In this document: positions 52,276-61,495 of the stretch, piece after piece
How positions within the stretch are numbered: the stretch's first letter is position 1
Layout: each line of letters opens with the position of its first letter
NCBI GenBank assembly: GCA_903840415.1
Contig: CAIMFY010000096.1
Coordinates: 62,001-126,000 of the forward strand
DNA length: 64,000 nucleotides
Direction of reading: 5' to 3'
From: an uncultured Opitutia bacterium
GTDB taxonomy: Bacteria > Verrucomicrobiota > Verrucomicrobiia > Opitutales > Opitutaceae
The notes under the pieces: generated by a model
What the model was told of the DNA's origin: nothing
Databases searched by the model: none
What the model saw: the letters and a program-made list of their open reading frames with translations, nothing else
Program-made: the position numbers and the translations under genes

Positions 52276-52289
52276 TTTAACCATGTAAA
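52276..52289. promoter_or_regulatory. AT-rich palindrome-like site between symporter and fucosidase genes
   Basis: TTTAaccatgTAAA lies in the divergent 161-base gap, about midway between the symporter and GH29 starts. It resembles in composition the ttaaatc repeat near the LacI-type gene, and might be a shared operator. Evidence is weak: four-base arms only. Confidence 0.25.
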
Positions 52290-52347
52290 TTTGGCGGCGC
52301 TTTCGCTCGCCTGTGGACGGGGCACACTCATGGTTTCGTCCAACCCC

Positions 52348-54180
52348 ATGATGACCCCGCGCCTTCGCGTCGTTGTGTGTTCCCTTGTGCTGTGGCTGTC
52401 GGTTGCACTTCTTTGCGCCGCTGACCGCCCTGCGCCCGCCGTCGCGCTCCACTCGCTCGATGAGCCCGACTCGGCGCGAGATGAACGCGTCGCTTGGCAC
52501 ACCGAGGCGCGCTTCGGCTGTTTCGTCCATTGGGGTGTCTACTCGGCGCTCGGCAACGAATTCGAAGGACGCAAGGGCGGCACCTACGCCGAACACATCA
52601 TGCGCGTGCTGAAAATCCCGCGCGCCACCTACCTCGAGAATGTCGCGATGCCGTTCAATCCCGCGAAATTCGACGCCGATGCGTGGGTACGGCTCATGCA
52701 CGACGCCGGGATGCGCTATCTCATCATCACCGCAAAGCACCACGACGGCTTCGCGATGTGGCCCTCGAAAGTCAGCGGCTACAATCTCACCGCCGTCTCC
52801 GCGTTCAAACGCGACCCGATGGCCGAGCTCTCCGCTGCGTGCAAGAAATATGGCCTCAAGTTCGGCTTCTATTATTCGCACGCCTTCGATTGGGAGCACC
52901 CCGACGCGCCCGGCAACGACTGGGATTACACCAATCCCGGCGGTGACAAAAACCGCGACGATCCCAACTGGTGGAGCGGTCGCCGACCGGATTTTCTGCC
53001 GCGCGCTCAGCGCTACGTGACGGAGAAATCCATCCCGCAGATTCGCGAACTCATCGCGAAGTATCACCCCGACATCCTCTGGTTCGACACGCCGGGCAAG
53101 CTCCCGCCCGAAGAAAATCGCCGCATCCTCGAGGCGGTGCGCGCCGCCGATCCGCACGTCGTCGTCAACGGCCGCCTGCTCCGCAACTACGGCGACTACC
53201 AGTCGACGGCAGATCGGCCGGCGTATTTCCCGGACACGCCGGGCCACTGGGAAGGCATCCCGACGACCAACGAATCCTACGGCTTCAGCAAATTCGACAC
53301 GTCTCACAAACCGCCCGAGCACTTCATCCGCCTCCTGGCCGAGGCCGTTTCCAAGGGTGGCAATCTGCTGATGAATATCGGTCCGCGCGGCGATGGCACG
53401 ATCGACCTGCCCGACCAGCAAATTCTCCGTGGCGTGGGGGCCTGGATGCAGAAAAATTCCGCGAGCATCTACGGCTGCGGTCGCACGCTACTGTCCGTGC
53501 AAAACTGGGGTACTTCGACGCTCAAGGGAAACACGCTCTACCTCCACGTCTTTCGCTGGCCGAAGGATGGCAAGCTCCTCGTCGCCGGTCTGCAGAGCGA
53601 AATCCAGTCGGCGCGCGTGCTCACTACCGGCCGTGCGGTTGTCGTGAAACGTCTCAACCCCAACGACGTTGAACTCACCGTGCCCGGTGCAGCCTCCGAT
53701 CAAGTCGACAGTGTCATTACACTCGATGTCGCAGGACGAGTCGCGACCAATCCCGCGCGCCTCCTCGCCGCGAAAGGCGAGGCGACAACGCTCCACGTCT
53801 TCGACGGTCAACTCTTCGGCAAGGGCGTGCGCTACGGCGACGCGAAGCGCACCAACGATGTGATCAACTCGTGGACGAGCCTCGACGGCGGCATCGAATG
53901 GAAAGTGCGCGTGCTCGCGCCGACACGGTTCAAGATTGCCGCGATCTACAACACTGCCGCGAAAGACGCGCACGGCACCTTCGCCGTGACTGTTGCCGAC
54001 CAAAAACTCACCGGCCGCGTCACGCCGACTGACATCGCCACCAATTTCCGCACCGACTCGCTGGGCGAAATCGCGTTGCCCGCGGGTGAGTTTACGCTCT
54101 CCGTCCACGCCGTGGACCTTGGTGGCACGAACCTCATGCGCCTGCGCCAACTCGAACTCACGCCCGTTGCGAAAAACTGA
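52348..54180 (+). CDS. Exported alpha-L-fucosidase, GH29
   Basis: 610 residues from ATG 52348; ATG 52330 and 52351 are alternatives. Signal peptide ends around LLCAADRP. Catalytic barrel: RFGCFVHWGVYSALG (about 50-65), KYHPDILWFDTPG with the expected nucleophile Asp near residue 247, and MRYLIITAKHHDGFAMW for substrate binding. The last 150 residues are a beta-sandwich (FRWPKDGKLLVAGL onward). The WFDT sequence (usual WFDG) leaves sub-specificity unsure. It releases alpha-L-fucose from glycans such as pectic or algal chains. 16 bases separate it from the GH27 gene. Confidence 0.88.
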   Translation: MMTPRLRVVVCSLVLWLSVALLCAADRPAPAVALHSLDEPDSARDERVAWHTEARFGCFVHWGVYSALGNEFEGRKGGTYAEHIMRVLKIPRATYLENVAMPFNPAKFDADAWVRLMHDAGMRYLIITAKHHDGFAMWPSKVSGYNLTAVSAFKRDPMAELSAACKKYGLKFGFYYSHAFDWEHPDAPGNDWDYTNPGGDKNRDDPNWWSGRRPDFLPRAQRYVTEKSIPQIRELIAKYHPDILWFDTPGKLPPEENRRILEAVRAADPHVVVNGRLLRNYGDYQSTADRPAYFPDTPGHWEGIPTTNESYGFSKFDTSHKPPEHFIRLLAEAVSKGGNLLMNIGPRGDGTIDLPDQQILRGVGAWMQKNSASIYGCGRTLLSVQNWGTSTLKGNTLYLHVFRWPKDGKLLVAGLQSEIQSARVLTTGRAVVVKRLNPNDVELTVPGAASDQVDSVITLDVAGRVATNPARLLAAKGEATTLHVFDGQLFGKGVRYGDAKRTNDVINSWTSLDGGIEWKVRVLAPTRFKIAAIYNTAAKDAHGTFAVTVADQKLTGRVTPTDIATNFRTDSLGEIALPAGEFTLSVHAVDLGGTNLMRLRQLELTPVAKN

Positions 54181-54196
54181 CCGATCTCTTTTCCCC

Positions 54197-56197
54197 ATGA
54201 AACTCCGCCTCTGCTTCATTGCCCTTGTGTTGTCTGGCCCGCTGCGCGGCGAAGACGTGGCGCTCTCTGCCGTCGTCAATTCCCGCGATGCCGACAACGA
54301 ACACGCGCGCCCCGCGCTCGACAAAAGCGCCAAAAGCCAACCGCTGCGCCTCGCTGGCCGCGAATTCGCCAAAGGCGTTGGGATGCAGGCCGACAACCGA
54401 TCGGCCGTCGAACTCAATGGTGCGACCCGCCTCACTGCCCTCGCCGGCATCGACGATGCCACCGAGTCCGCTGCCGCCGTCCGCCTCGAAATTCTCGCCG
54501 ACAATCAGTCGCTCTGGCACCGCGAAATGAAAAAAGGCGACACGCCCATCGCCATCGATCTCGACCTGCGCGGCAGAAAAATCCTCGTCCTGAAAGTTGC
54601 CGACCTCGGCAACACCGAATCGCTGGTGCTGGCCGATTTCGCCGATGCGAAACTTTTCGTCGCGGACGGCGCCGCCGCGAAACCAAAGTCCGCCTTCCCG
54701 CCCGGGCGCGACGAGGCACCCGAGATTCTCACCCCAGCGGCGCCGGCCACGCCGCGCCTCAACGGACCGCGCGTGTTCGGTGTGCGCCCCGGCAATCCGT
54801 TTCTCTTCCAGATTCCTGCGACCGGTGAGCGCCCGATGAAATTTGCCGCAGACGGCCTGCCTGCCGGTCTCGTGCTCGACGCCGCGACCGGACTCATCAC
54901 CGGAAAAATTGCGATGCCCAGCACGCACCTCGTCACACTCCGCGCCACCAACGCCCGCGGCGCCGACGAGAAGCCGCTGCGCATCGAGGCTGGTGAAAAA
55001 ATTTCTCTCACGCCTGCGATGGGTTGGAACAGCTGGAATTGCTGGGGCACCTCCGTCGATCAGGAGAAGGTGCTCGCTTCCGCACATGCCATGGTAGCGC
55101 GCGGCCTCGTCGAGCACGGCTGGAGTTACATCAACATCGACGACGCGTGGCAGGGCGAGCGCACTGCCGCCGACCGGGCGTTGCAAGCCAACCCAAAATT
55201 TCCCGACATGAAGCAACTCTGTGACGAGCTCCACGCGATGGGGTTGCGTGCGGGAATTTATTCCACTCCGTGGGAATCGTCCTACGCCGGATTCCCGGGC
55301 GGCAGCGCCGACAACCCGGAGGGCAAATGGTCAAAAGCGCTGACCATGGAGAACGGGAAGAAGAGCCGGCATCAGGGAAAAATTTCCTTCGCCGACGCCG
55401 ATGCGAAGCAGTGGGCCGCGTGGGGTATGGACTATTTGAAATATGATTGGAATCCCAAGCAGCCCACGCCGCCTGAAACTTCCGATCAATTTCGCGACAA
55501 CATCGCCACGATGGCGCATGCGCTCCGGACCTCCGGTCGCGACATGATCTACAGTTACTCGAACAGCTTTCCGTTTGAGGAAATCGCTAAGGACGTCGAT
55601 CTGCTCCACTCGTGGCGCACCACCGGTGACATTCGCGACGGTTGGGGTTACCTTGTTGGGATCTGGGCGCAGCAGGAAAAATGGCGCCCGTTTGGCGGCC
55701 CCGGCCACTGGAACGATCCGGACATGCTCGTCGTCGGCCCCGTCGATGTTGGCAGCGGCAAAAACATCCGCCCCTCGCACCTCACACCCAACGAGCAATA
55801 CACCCACATTTCGCTCTGGTGCCTGCTCTCTGCGCCGCTGCTCATCGGCTGCCCGCTCGAGAAAGCTGACGACTTCACGCTTAGTCTCCTCACCAACGAC
55901 GAAGTCCTCGCCCTCGATCAAGACGAACTCGGCCAATCGGCCGCGCAACTCACCGTCGATGGCCGCAAACAAATCTACGTGAAGCCACTCGCCGACGGCT
56001 CGCGCGCGATCGGCTTTTTCAACCTCGCGTCGGAGTCGCAGGAAATTTCCGTCACGTGGGCGCAACTCGGGCTGACCGGTCAGCAACACATCAGAGACCT
56101 CTGGCGGCAAGAGGATCTCGGCGTGGAAAAGGAAAAATTCTCCGCGACGGTCGGTCGCCACGGCGTCGTGCTCGTCAGAGTGTGGCCGGCAAAATAG
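54197..56197 (+). CDS. Exported alpha-galactosidase, GH27, with N-terminal NPCBM-like domain
   Basis: 666 residues from the ATG at 54197, with signal peptide (about 1-18). Residues about 20-155 look like an NPCBM domain (GREFAKGVGMQADNRSAVEL), about 195-275 like a putative Ig domain (GLPAGLVLDAATGLITG), then the GH27 barrel: GWNSWNCWG, YINIDDAWQG, MDYLKYDWNPKQ with nucleophile Asp417, the acid/base Asp478 in TTGDIRDGW and GHWNDPDMLVVG. It releases terminal alpha-galactose. Operonic with the fucosidase. The usual NC after YLKYD is WN here, a modest change. Confidence 0.92.
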   Translation: MKLRLCFIALVLSGPLRGEDVALSAVVNSRDADNEHARPALDKSAKSQPLRLAGREFAKGVGMQADNRSAVELNGATRLTALAGIDDATESAAAVRLEILADNQSLWHREMKKGDTPIAIDLDLRGRKILVLKVADLGNTESLVLADFADAKLFVADGAAAKPKSAFPPGRDEAPEILTPAAPATPRLNGPRVFGVRPGNPFLFQIPATGERPMKFAADGLPAGLVLDAATGLITGKIAMPSTHLVTLRATNARGADEKPLRIEAGEKISLTPAMGWNSWNCWGTSVDQEKVLASAHAMVARGLVEHGWSYINIDDAWQGERTAADRALQANPKFPDMKQLCDELHAMGLRAGIYSTPWESSYAGFPGGSADNPEGKWSKALTMENGKKSRHQGKISFADADAKQWAAWGMDYLKYDWNPKQPTPPETSDQFRDNIATMAHALRTSGRDMIYSYSNSFPFEEIAKDVDLLHSWRTTGDIRDGWGYLVGIWAQQEKWRPFGGPGHWNDPDMLVVGPVDVGSGKNIRPSHLTPNEQYTHISLWCLLSAPLLIGCPLEKADDFTLSLLTNDEVLALDQDELGQSAAQLTVDGRKQIYVKPLADGSRAIGFFNLASESQEISVTWAQLGLTGQQHIRDLWRQEDLGVEKEKFSATVGRHGVVLVRVWPAK

Positions 56198-56219
56198 GTG
56201 ACCACGGTGGTGGTCCGCT

Positions 56220-57443
56220 TTACTGTTCCTCTGGTGGCTTAGTTTGGCGAAACGCCCGCCACAACATCACGTCGTAGCTGCTCTTCAACACGCCGCAGAT
56301 GAAGAACGGCAGGCCCGTTGCGGCGGCGGCACCAAATAGTTTTCCGGCAATGAGCGGGCCGAGCGCGGTGCCGAGTTGCTTCGCGGTCGTGGTCGCGCCA
56401 TTGGCAGCGGCACGCTCACCAGGCGAGACGACGGCGTTCACGTAGCTCTGCCGCGTGGGCACATCCATTTGCGAAAGCAAGTGCCGCGCAAACAGCGCCG
56501 CGATCGCGAGCGGCAGCGTCGGCATCAGCGGCACAAGCATGAGCAGCACATTCGAAGGAAGATGGGTCCAGACCATCGTGTTGATGAGACCGATTTTCTT
56601 GGCGAGTGGGACGGCGGCGAGTCCGGAGACACCGGAAAGCAGATTTGTGCCGAAGAACACGGCGCCGAGGACGGCGGCGTCGGCGCCAAATTTTTGCTGG
56701 AGCCACCACGCCAGAAAACTCTGCAACACAAACCCGCCGCCGAACGAGTCGAGCGCGAACAGCGCACTCAACCGCAGCACGAGCCCGCGCGATTCTCGCA
56801 GTCCGAGCAGTGTCGGGTCGGTGTGCGGCGCACCGCTCGCCGACACCTCGACCCCGGGCGAGAGTCGCAACGCGAGTAGACCAAGCACGACGCCGCATGC
56901 CGCGTAGGCCCAGAAGACGACGCGATAGGCCGCGACTCCATCGAGGTGCGATGTGCCGAGGAACCAGCCGACGGCGAGCGCGCCGAGCGCGGAGGAAAGA
57001 TAGCCGGCGAGGTTATACCAGGCGAAGAGCCGGGTGCGATTGCGGTCCGCGACTTCCTGTGCGAGGCATGCCTGCTCGACGGCTTGAAACGGACCGACCT
57101 CGCCGCCCGTCGGACTGATGACGCCGATCGTCGCGGCGGCGACGAGCACGAGAAAATTATTGCTCGCCGCCATGCCCACGCCGCCAAGCGCCATGAGCGC
57201 GGCGCCGACGATGAGCGTCTTCCGCCGGCCCCAGCGATCGGCGTGCGCCGTGAGCCAAAGCGAAATCGCCACGTCGCCGAGCAGCGTAAGGGAAAGCAGC
57301 AGTCCGATTTTTCCACCATCGAAACCGAGTCGCACGAGGTAGAGCACGAGGACAACGCCGAGCATCCCGTAGGCGAACATCCGCAGCAGCCGCGAGGCGA
57401 GGAGCACCCGCGTGTCCGTGGCGGCGGGTGTGGGCGGCATCAT
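56220..57443 (-). CDS. Major facilitator superfamily transporter
   Basis: 407 residues from the ATG at 57443; a TTG extension to 57479 is unlikely. Twelve helices and the motif A loop LTAHADRWGRRKTLIVGAALMALGG (about 62-85) show MFS. A second copy of a motif-A-like loop occurs near residue 265 (AVPLAKKIGL). No substrate can be told from sequence; drug or sugar efflux/uptake are both possible. It converges with the GH27 gene (22 bases between) and is divergent from the oligopeptide-type ABC genes, with which it may share a promoter region. Confidence 0.85.
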   Translation of the reverse strand: MMPPTPAATDTRVLLASRLLRMFAYGMLGVVLVLYLVRLGFDGGKIGLLLSLTLLGDVAISLWLTAHADRWGRRKTLIVGAALMALGGVGMAASNNFLVLVAAATIGVISPTGGEVGPFQAVEQACLAQEVADRNRTRLFAWYNLAGYLSSALGALAVGWFLGTSHLDGVAAYRVVFWAYAACGVVLGLLALRLSPGVEVSASGAPHTDPTLLGLRESRGLVLRLSALFALDSFGGGFVLQSFLAWWLQQKFGADAAVLGAVFFGTNLLSGVSGLAAVPLAKKIGLINTMVWTHLPSNVLLMLVPLMPTLPLAIAALFARHLLSQMDVPTRQSYVNAVVSPGERAAANGATTTAKQLGTALGPLIAGKLFGAAAATGLPFFICGVLKSSYDVMLWRAFRQTKPPEEQ

Positions 57444-57582
57444 GGCTGCAGCGTGCAATTCTCCAGGCAAACTCGGCAAGTGGGAAACAAGTCATCGGCC
57501 GTTCTCTCAGCTGCGAAACTGGGGCGACGATGTCGCACTTGCCACTTGCGGCCTCGCGGCACTGCATTTTCCTCGTTGCAGC

Positions 57583-58731
57583 ATGGCTGCTGCCGCCTAC
57601 ACCCCAGCGTTCAGCCCTGCCGCGCCCGACCCCGAGCCCGGCATGCTTTCGCCGTGGGCACTCATTGGCCGTCGGTTTACCCGACACCGGCTCGCCGTCG
57701 CGGCGCTATTTTTGCTCGCGTTGCTCTACACGCTGGCCGCGGGGGCCGAATTTTTTGCGCCCTATCCGCGCCAGTGGCGCGACCTGTCGCAAGCCTACTG
57801 TCCGCCGCAGCTTCCGAGTTTCTCCTTTGCGCACGGGGTGCACATCCTTGCCTTGCGAAGCCAAGTCGATCCGCTGACTTTCAGGAAAACTTACCTCGAA
57901 GATCGCGACCACGTAGTCCCACTTGGCTTTTTTGTGCGTGGTGAACCCTACCAATTCTGGGGTTGGTTCACGTGGGATCGGCACTTCTTCGGAGCGAACG
58001 CGCGGGGAGTGCTGTCCGCCGGCGGCCCGCAGCCGACGTTTTATTTCCTCGGGGCTGACAAATATGGTGAAGACATTTTCAGCCGCCTGATCTACGGCTC
58101 GCGCATCAGTCTGTCGGTCGGCTTGGTCTCGATCGCGGTCACGTTTGTGCTCGGTCTCACGATTGGTGGCGTGTCGGGTTATGTCGGCGGGATGACTGAT
58201 ACGGTCATCCAGCGGGTCATCGAAATCGTGAATGCGTTTCCGCAAATTCCACTCTGGCTCGCTTTTGGCGCAGTGCTGCCGCCGGAGTGGTCGCCGCTCT
58301 CGACCTATTTCGCGATCACGCTCGTGCTGTCGCTGCTCGGCTGGACCGGACTCGCCCGCGTCGTGCGCGGAAAAATTCTCGCCCTGCGCGAGGAGGAATA
58401 TGCCGTGGCCGCGCGACTGCTGGGCGCGAGTCACTCCAGAATTTTATTCCGACATCTGATCCCGGGGTTTGCCAGTCACATCATCGTCGTGCTCACGATG
58501 AGCGTGCCGGCCATGATTCTCGGCGAGACTTCGCTCTCGTTTCTCGGTCTCGGTCTGCGCGCGCCCATCGTGAGCTGGGGCGTGATGTTGCAGGACTGCC
58601 TCAGCATCCAAACGGTTGCCAATTATCCGTGGCTCTTGATGCCCGTGGTGCTCATCGTGCTCACTGTGCTCTGCTTCAATTTTCTCGGCGATGGTCTCCG
58701 CGACGCGGCTGACCCTTACGCGCACGCATGA
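57583..58731 (+). CDS. Opp/Dpp-type ABC transporter permease (OppC-like)
   Basis: 382 residues from ATG 57583. N-terminal RRFTRHRLAVAALFLLALLYTLA is the OppC opening; LGADKYGEDIFSRLIYGSRISLSVGL and LREEEYAVAARLLGASHSRILFRHLIP (EAA loop) confirm the family. Between helix 1 and helix 2 lies a roughly 110-residue extracytoplasmic insert (with VPLGFFVRGEPYQFWGWF) longer than in E. coli OppC. It would carry peptides or oligosaccharides. OppB and the binding protein are not encoded in the window. Stop overlaps the next ATPase start (ATGA). Confidence 0.88.
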   Translation: MAAAAYTPAFSPAAPDPEPGMLSPWALIGRRFTRHRLAVAALFLLALLYTLAAGAEFFAPYPRQWRDLSQAYCPPQLPSFSFAHGVHILALRSQVDPLTFRKTYLEDRDHVVPLGFFVRGEPYQFWGWFTWDRHFFGANARGVLSAGGPQPTFYFLGADKYGEDIFSRLIYGSRISLSVGLVSIAVTFVLGLTIGGVSGYVGGMTDTVIQRVIEIVNAFPQIPLWLAFGAVLPPEWSPLSTYFAITLVLSLLGWTGLARVVRGKILALREEEYAVAARLLGASHSRILFRHLIPGFASHIIVVLTMSVPAMILGETSLSFLGLGLRAPIVSWGVMLQDCLSIQTVANYPWLLMPVVLIVLTVLCFNFLGDGLRDAADPYAHA

Positions 58732-59561
58732 ACTCCGCGTCGTTACCCCTCCTTGAGGTCACGAATCTGCGCGTCTCGTTCGACTCGCATGCAGGCCTCG
58801 TCGGCGCAGTTCAGAATGTATCTTTTTCTATTCCACGCGGTCGCACGCTCGCGCTAGTGGGTGAGTCTGGCTCGGGCAAAAGCGTTACTGCCAGTGCGCT
58901 CCTGCGCATCGTGCCGCCGCCGGGTCGCATTGTGGGCGGCCGAATCGTGCTGCGCACACGGCGCGATGGCGACATCGACATCGCGCAACTCGACGAGAAA
59001 TCCGGCCTGCTCTATCGCGTGCGGGGCGGTCTCGTGAGCATGATTTTTCAGGATCCGATGTCTGCGCTCTCGCCAGTGCATACGGTCGGCAGTCAGGTGG
59101 CCGAGGCGATCCTCGTGCATCAGGATGTGAGCCCGGCGGCGGCACGCCGGCTGACAACCGAGATGCTCGCGAAAGTCGGCATCGCCAACGCCGCCGCTCG
59201 CTACAATCAGTTTCCGCACGAGCTTTCCGGCGGCCTCCGCCAGCGCGTGATCATCGCGATGGCGCTCGTCTGCCAGCCCGAGCTGCTCATTGCCGACGAA
59301 CCGACGACGGCCCTCGACGTCACCACGCAGGCGCAAATCCTCGGCCTGATCAAAAATCTCCAGCGCGAGCTGGGTTGCGCCGTGCTGCTCATCACGCACG
59401 ACTTCGGCGTGGTCGCGCAGATGGCCGACGAAGTCGCGGTGATGCACCGCGGCGAAATCGTCGAGCGTGGATCGGTGCGTGCGGTCTTGAAAACTCCGCA
59501 GCACGCCCACACCCGGGCGCTGCTAGATGCGCTGCCGTCGCGCCGCGTGCGGGTGGCATGA
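58728..59561 (+). CDS. Opp/Dpp-type ATP-binding protein, OppD-like
   Basis: 277 residues. Walker A is GESGSGKSVTASALL; the signature ELSGGLRQRVIIAMALVCQPELLIADEPTTALD and the H-loop LLITHDFGVV are intact. Unlike most OppD (about 330 residues), it ends near the ERGSVRAVLKTPQHAHTRALLDALPSR segment and lacks the cysteine-rich Fe-S tail. Coupled by ATGA overlaps to the permease upstream and the OppF-like gene downstream. Confidence 0.9.
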   Translation: MNSASLPLLEVTNLRVSFDSHAGLVGAVQNVSFSIPRGRTLALVGESGSGKSVTASALLRIVPPPGRIVGGRIVLRTRRDGDIDIAQLDEKSGLLYRVRGGLVSMIFQDPMSALSPVHTVGSQVAEAILVHQDVSPAAARRLTTEMLAKVGIANAAARYNQFPHELSGGLRQRVIIAMALVCQPELLIADEPTTALDVTTQAQILGLIKNLQRELGCAVLLITHDFGVVAQMADEVAVMHRGEIVERGSVRAVLKTPQHAHTRALLDALPSRRVRVA

Positions 59562-60436
59562 AACCAGCCGGATCAGTGCTGTCCGTCCGCGGGTTGACGA
59601 AACATTTCCCGATCGCGGGCCGCGGTATTCGCCGCCGCACCGCAGAAGTCGTGCGCGCCGTCGAGGACGTGAGCTTCGAACTGGCGGCCGGCGAAACGTT
59701 CGGCCTCGTCGGCGAAAGCGGTTGCGGCAAGACCACGCTCGCCCGCTGCCTCCTGCGGGCGCTGACGCCGACGTCCGGCGCGATTATTTTTCGCCTCCCC
59801 GACGGCCGCACCGTCGATCTCGCGCGACTCGCGGACCGCGAACTCAAGCCACTCCGCCCACACGCGCAGATGGTGTTTCAAGATCCGTTTTCATCGCTGA
59901 ATCCGCGCATGACCGTGCGCGATATCGTGGGCGAACCGCTCGTGATTCACCGGCTCGCGCGCGGGGCGGAACTCGACGATCGCGTGCGCGATCAACTCGG
60001 CCGCGTGGGGCTCGATCCGGCGCTGCGCGGGCGCTACCCGCATGCGTTCAGTGGCGGTCAGCGGCAGCGGATCGCCATCGCGCGGGCGCTCATCATGCGG
60101 CCCTCGTTGCTGGTTTGCGACGAGGCGACGAGTGCGCTCGACGTCTCCGTGCAGGCGCAGGTGCTCGATCTGTTGAAGGAGCTGCAACGCGAACTGCACC
60201 TCACTTATCTATTCGTCGCACACAATCTCGATGTTGTGCGCAATTTTTGCGACCGGGTGGCGGTCATGCGCCAGGGCCGCATCATCGAACTGGCGCCGGC
60301 GGCACAGATTTTTGATGCGCCGCAACACGCCTACACCCGCCTGCTCCTGTCCGCGATGCCGTCGCCCGATCCGGATGTGCTGATGAATTTCAATGCCGGC
60401 GACGACCTCGCCAAACTCGACTCGGCGACCGCCTGA
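59558..60436 (+). CDS. Opp/Dpp-type ATP-binding protein, OppF-like
   Basis: 292 residues, start fixed by the ATGA overlap at 59558. LSVRGLTKHFPIAGR and VRAVEDVSFELAAGE mark the OppF subtype; Walker A GESGCGKTTLARCLL, signature AFSGGQRQRIAIARALIMRP, Walker B LLVCDEATSALD, switch His in VAHNLDVV. It partners with the OppD-like ATPase on one permease pair. The next gene starts 25 bases on and may be cotranscribed. Confidence 0.9.
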   Translation: MKPAGSVLSVRGLTKHFPIAGRGIRRRTAEVVRAVEDVSFELAAGETFGLVGESGCGKTTLARCLLRALTPTSGAIIFRLPDGRTVDLARLADRELKPLRPHAQMVFQDPFSSLNPRMTVRDIVGEPLVIHRLARGAELDDRVRDQLGRVGLDPALRGRYPHAFSGGQRQRIAIARALIMRPSLLVCDEATSALDVSVQAQVLDLLKELQRELHLTYLFVAHNLDVVRNFCDRVAVMRQGRIIELAPAAQIFDAPQHAYTRLLLSAMPSPDPDVLMNFNAGDDLAKLDSATA

Positions 60437-60460
60437 AGCTTGGGTCGTGCTCCGGAAAAA

Positions 60461-61495
60461 ATGAAAGCGCTCGTGCTCAATCGCTACTCGCAGCTCGATT
60501 ATCAGGAATTTCCTACGCCCGTTCCCGCCGCCGATGAGGTGCTGATCCGGGTGCGCGCGTGCGGCATTTGCGGCAGCGACATCCACGGCTGGGATGGTTC
60601 GACGGGCCGCCGCCTGCCGCCGCTCGTCATGGGCCACGAGGCGGCCGGAGAAATCGCTGCCGTTGGACCGCGCGTCGAACGCTGGCGGGCCGGCGATCGG
60701 GTGACGTTCGATTCGATGATTTCGTGCGGCGCGTGTGCGTATTGCCGGAGCGGCCAAATCAACCTCTGTGAAAACCGCCGAATCATCGGCGTCGCGCCGG
60801 GCGAGTTTCGCCAGCACGGCGCGTTTGCCGAGTATCTTACGCTGCCGGCGCGCGGTGTCTATGCGCTGCCAGATGCACTGCCGTTCGAGCATGGCGCGAT
60901 GATCGAGCCCGTCTCGATTGCGATTCATGCGGTGCAGCGCGTGAAGATTCCGCGCGGTGCCAGCGCCGTCGTCGTCGGCGCCGGCATGATCGGGCTGCTG
61001 ATCGTGCAGGCACTGCGCTGGGCCGGCTGCGGCAACGTGATCGCCGTCGATCTCGACGACAAGAAGCTCGCCCTCGCCCGCGAACTCGGCGCGCAACACG
61101 CGCTGCGCTCCGACACCGCCGATCCCGTCGCGGAGATCGCGCGGCTCACGGGCGGGCAGGGCGCGGACTTTGCGTTCGAAGTCGTGGGCTTCACACCGAC
61201 GCTCGATCTGGCGCTGCGGGCGGTGCGTAAGGGCGGATCGGTCGTGCTTGTGGGCAATCTCGCAGCCAAAGCCGATTTTCCGCTGCAGTTCGTAGTCACG
61301 CGGGAACTCACCGTTTTCGGCAGTTGCTCCTCGGCCGGCGAATATCCGCTCTGTCTCGATCTCATTGCGAGTGGCGCGATTCGGGTGGCGCCGCTCATCA
61401 GCGCCATCGCGCCACTCGCGGAGGGCGAGACGTGGTTCAAGAAATTGAGCGTGCCTGGCGCCAGCGGCTTGATGAAGGTGATGCTGCAACCATGA
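60461..61495 (+). CDS. Zinc-dependent alcohol/polyol dehydrogenase (MDR family)
   Basis: 344 residues, ATG 60461. Catalytic zinc ligands Cys37, His59 and Glu60 (ACGICGSDIHGW, MGHEAAGE); structural zinc Cys89, Cys92, Cys95, Cys103; the Rossmann motif VVGAGMIGLLIVQALR. This pattern fits sorbitol, galactitol-1-phosphate or L-threonine dehydrogenases. The neighbours, an SDR with ATGA overlap and sugar-type transport genes, favour a sugar or polyol, with substrate unknown. Confidence 0.88.
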   Translation: MKALVLNRYSQLDYQEFPTPVPAADEVLIRVRACGICGSDIHGWDGSTGRRLPPLVMGHEAAGEIAAVGPRVERWRAGDRVTFDSMISCGACAYCRSGQINLCENRRIIGVAPGEFRQHGAFAEYLTLPARGVYALPDALPFEHGAMIEPVSIAIHAVQRVKIPRGASAVVVGAGMIGLLIVQALRWAGCGNVIAVDLDDKKLALARELGAQHALRSDTADPVAEIARLTGGQGADFAFEVVGFTPTLDLALRAVRKGGSVVLVGNLAAKADFPLQFVVTRELTVFGSCSSAGEYPLCLDLIASGAIRVAPLISAIAPLAEGETWFKKLSVPGASGLMKVMLQP

